The notes under the pieces were generated by a model that worked only from the letters and a program-made list of their open reading frames with translations, had not been told where the DNA came from and searched no databases. Positions 22,117 through 23,979 of a DNA stretch of 23,979 nucleotides are shown here, piece after piece. Every line of letters begins with the position of its first letter. Positions within the stretch are counted from its first letter, which is position 1. The stretch comes from Streptomyces sp. NRRL F-6492 (GTDB lineage: Bacteria > Actinomycetota > Actinomycetes > Streptomycetales > Streptomycetaceae), in contig NZ_LGEG01000283.1 in the NCBI RefSeq assembly GCF_001280125.1, positions 1 to 23,979 of the forward strand. The letters run 5' to 3'. The translations under genes and the position numbers were made by a program.

Positions 22117-23838
22117 TCAGCGGAAGTCGCTGTCGCGGTACTCCGCCGGGGAGCCGTCCGTGGCCGCCGCCCGCAGCTCGACGCGGCGGATCTTGCCCGA
22201 CACCGTCTTCGGCAGCGGGGCGAACTCGATGCGCCGGATCCGCTTGTACGGGGCCAGCGCCTCCCGCGCGTACGCGAAGAGGCTCTCGGCCGTGCCCGGC
22301 CCCGGCTCGAAGCCGTCGGCGAGCACCACGTACGCCTTGGGGACGGCGAGCCGCAGCGGGTCCGGCGCCGGGACGACGGCGGCCTCCGCGACCGCCTCGT
22401 GCTCCAGGAGCACGCTCTCCAGCTCGAACGGGCTGATCTTGTAATCGGACGCCTTGAAGACGTCGTCCGAGCGCCCGACGTAGGTGATCCGGCCGTCCGC
22501 CTCGCGGCGGCCGATGTCACCGGTGCGGTAGAAGCCGCCCGACATGGCCTCGCCCGTGCGCTCCCAGTCGCCGTGGTAGCCGGTCGTCAGGCCCACCGGG
22601 CGGTCCCGGCCCGACAGGTCGAGGCAGATCTCGCCCTCGTCGGCCGGCGCGCCCGACGGGTCGAGCAGCGTCACCGCGAAGCCGGGCGCGGGGTGGCCCA
22701 TGGAGCCGGGGACGAGGTCCTGGCCGGGGAAGTTGCCGATGGCCAGGCTCATCTCGGTCTGCCCGAAGCCGTCCCGGACGGTCACCCCCCAGGCGGCCCG
22801 GACCCTCTCGATCACCTCGGGGTTGAGCGGCTCCCCCGCCCCCACCGCCTCGCGCGGCGGTGTCCGCAGCCGGCCGAGGTCGGACTGGATGAGCATCCGC
22901 CACACGGTGGGCGGGGCGCAGAAGGAGGTGACCCCCACCCGGTCCATCTCGGACATCAGCCGGGTCGCGTCGAACCGCTCGTAGTTGAACACGAAGACGG
23001 TCGCCTCGGCGTTCCACGGTGCGAAGAGGCTGGACCAGGCGTGCTTGGCCCAGCCCGGCGAGGAGATGTTCAGGTGCACGTCCCCGGGGCGCAGCCCGAT
23101 CCAGTACATGGTCGACAGGTGGCCGACGGGGTACGAGAGGTGGGTGTGCTCCACCAGTTTCGGCGCCGAGGTCGTCCCGGAGGTGAAGTAGAGCATCAGC
23201 AGGTCGTCGGCGCGGGTCGGCCCGTCGGGCTCGAACCCGCCCCCGTACGCCTCGAAGTCCTCGTACGGGAGCCAGCCCGCGGCCGCGTCGGCCGGGGTGC
23301 CGCCGGCCAGGATCCGGGTGTACGGGCCCGGCACCCCGTCGAACTTCGCCCGGTCCGCCGCCCGGACGACGACGTGCGCCACCCCGGCCCGCTCGATCCG
23401 GTCGCGCAGGTCCGCCGGGCCGAGCTGCGGGGTCGCCGGGGTGAGGACGGCCCCCAGCTTCATCGCCGCGAGGGCGGTCTCCCACAGCTCCACCTGGTTG
23501 CCGAGCATGAGGAGGATCCGGTCGCCGGCCCGGACGCCCCGGGAGCGCAGCCACCCCGCGAGCCGCGAGGAGCGGGCGGAGAGGCGGGCGAAGGAGTACC
23601 GGGCCTCGCGGCCGTCCTCCTCCACGATGTGCAGGGCGGTGCGCCCGTTGCCCTCGGCGATCGCGTCGAACCAGTCGAGCGCCCAGTTGAAGTGCTCGGG
23701 CCGGGGCCAGACGAAGCCCTCGTACGCGGCCCGGTAGTCGCCGTGCCGGTCGAGGAGGAAGTCGCGGGCCGCCCGGAACGCGGCGGTGGCGCCGACCGCT
23801 CCGGGACCGGCCCCGACCGTGGTGCCGGAGGCGGTCAC
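22117..23838 (-). CDS. AMP-binding acyl-CoA synthetase (ACSM-like), coupled to ilvC
   Basis: A 573-residue class I adenylate-forming enzyme. Motifs: YFTSGTTSAPKLVEHTH with the P-loop at 217-227, DGFGQTE at 356-362, FYRTGDIGRR with TGD at 439-441, the hinge GRSDDVFKASDYKISPFELE, and catalytic Lys549 in KTVSGKIRR. The long N-terminus (FVWPRPEHFNWALDWFD) resembles acetyl-CoA synthetase and medium-chain acyl-CoA synthetases (ACSM), so the substrate is more likely a short, branched or medium-chain acid than an amino acid. Start: GTG at 23838, which overlaps the ilvC stop as GTGA (4 nt), with GGAG about 10 nt upstream, so translation is probably coupled to ilvC. The link to branched-chain metabolism is suggestive but unproven. 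Confidence 0.9.
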   Translation of the reverse strand: MTASGTTVGAGPGAVGATAAFRAARDFLLDRHGDYRAAYEGFVWPRPEHFNWALDWFDAIAEGNGRTALHIVEEDGREARYSFARLSARSSRLAGWLRSRGVRAGDRILLMLGNQVELWETALAAMKLGAVLTPATPQLGPADLRDRIERAGVAHVVVRAADRAKFDGVPGPYTRILAGGTPADAAAGWLPYEDFEAYGGGFEPDGPTRADDLLMLYFTSGTTSAPKLVEHTHLSYPVGHLSTMYWIGLRPGDVHLNISSPGWAKHAWSSLFAPWNAEATVFVFNYERFDATRLMSEMDRVGVTSFCAPPTVWRMLIQSDLGRLRTPPREAVGAGEPLNPEVIERVRAAWGVTVRDGFGQTEMSLAIGNFPGQDLVPGSMGHPAPGFAVTLLDPSGAPADEGEICLDLSGRDRPVGLTTGYHGDWERTGEAMSGGFYRTGDIGRREADGRITYVGRSDDVFKASDYKISPFELESVLLEHEAVAEAAVVPAPDPLRLAVPKAYVVLADGFEPGPGTAESLFAYAREALAPYKRIRRIEFAPLPKTVSGKIRRVELRAAATDGSPAEYRDSDFR

Positions 23839-23979
23839 GCGGCCGTCTCCTCGTCGTTCACCCAGCTCATGAGCTTGCGGAGCTCCTTGCCGGTGGTCTC
23901 CAGGAGGTGCTGCTCGTCCTGGGTCTTGTACTCCGTGTACTTCTTCAGACCGCCGTGGTACTCGTCCATCCAGTTCTTG
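23835..23979 (-). CDS. ilvC: Ketol-acid reductoisomerase, C-terminal end (partial)
   Basis: Only the last 47 residues are inside the window; the gene runs in from the right edge. KNWMDEYHGGLKKY and HLLETTGKELRKLMSWV are the characteristic C-terminal helices of actinobacterial IlvC, which makes dihydroxy acids for valine, leucine and isoleucine using NADPH. The tail NDEETAA ends at a TGA (23837 to 23835) that overlaps the next GTG start by 4 nt. In S. coelicolor the main ilvC is followed by serA as I recall, so this copy, followed by an acyl-CoA ligase, may be a second ilvC paralogue. That is inference. Confidence 0.87.
   Translation of the reverse strand, partial: KNWMDEYHGGLKKYTEYKTQDEQHLLETTGKELRKLMSWVNDEETAA

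Noticed and set aside
1..23979. tRNA, rRNA, insertion sequences, integrases, prophage or defence genes.
   Set aside because: I looked for conserved tRNA arms, transposase or integrase motifs and flanking inverted repeats, and saw none that I could support.

Overview
The window is very GC-rich, with G/C-saturated third codon positions, GTG and TTG starts, purine-rich ribosome sites and long GC-only terminator hairpins. The protein set (HrdD-type sigma factor, DUF6227 protein, questin-oxidase-like protein, several DHA2 exporters) points to a Streptomyces chromosome. No rRNA, tRNA, CRISPR array, insertion sequence or prophage gene was seen, so this looks like ordinary vertically inherited chromosome rich in small regulatory switches.

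Layout, left to right. Position 75-2357 (minus) is a full-length pyruvate formate-lyase, divergent from an LtrA-family membrane protein (2551-3726, plus), which is followed by a P1/S58 (DmpA-type) peptidase and a DUF6227 protein. A DHA2 exporter (5871-7430, minus) is divergent from a WYL-domain regulator (7494-8459, plus); a 19-bp inverted repeat lies exactly midway between their starts. The hrdD sigma factor gene (8523-9524, minus) has a perfect SigR-type promoter upstream. A questin-oxidase-like gene (9972-10985) looks leaderless and has two CCTAGG-centred palindromes upstream. A class III extradiol (DODA-type) dioxygenase (minus) is divergent from a MarR regulator (plus), with two related operator-like repeats between them. 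A TetR gene and a second DHA2 exporter form a leftward pair (14757 to 12431). A secreted M6-type metalloprotease (15131-16402) has a Crp-like site upstream and overlaps a convergent acyl-CoA synthetase gene by 14 nt. A FrnE/DsbA-like protein (18238-18948) converges on a cytochrome P450 plus DHA2 exporter pair (21913 to 19100, minus). At the right edge a second AMP-forming acyl-CoA ligase overlaps by 4 nt the 3' end of a ketol-acid reductoisomerase gene (ilvC) that runs in from outside.

The recurring pattern is a regulator beside an effector: WYL/exporter, MarR/dioxygenase, TetR/exporter. In each case an inverted repeat that could serve as operator is visible in the sequence, although for the TetR pair it is more remote. 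Two loci, pflB and the questin-oxidase-like gene, share GGGACC-type palindromic elements. These resemble the half-sites of DosR/DevR (OsdR) hypoxia regulators and may link both genes to low oxygen; this is inference. I see no clear multi-gene novel defence or biosynthetic system. The most interesting signals are the regulatory elements, the presence of pyruvate formate-lyase in an aerobic lineage, and the coupling of ilvC to an acyl-CoA ligase.
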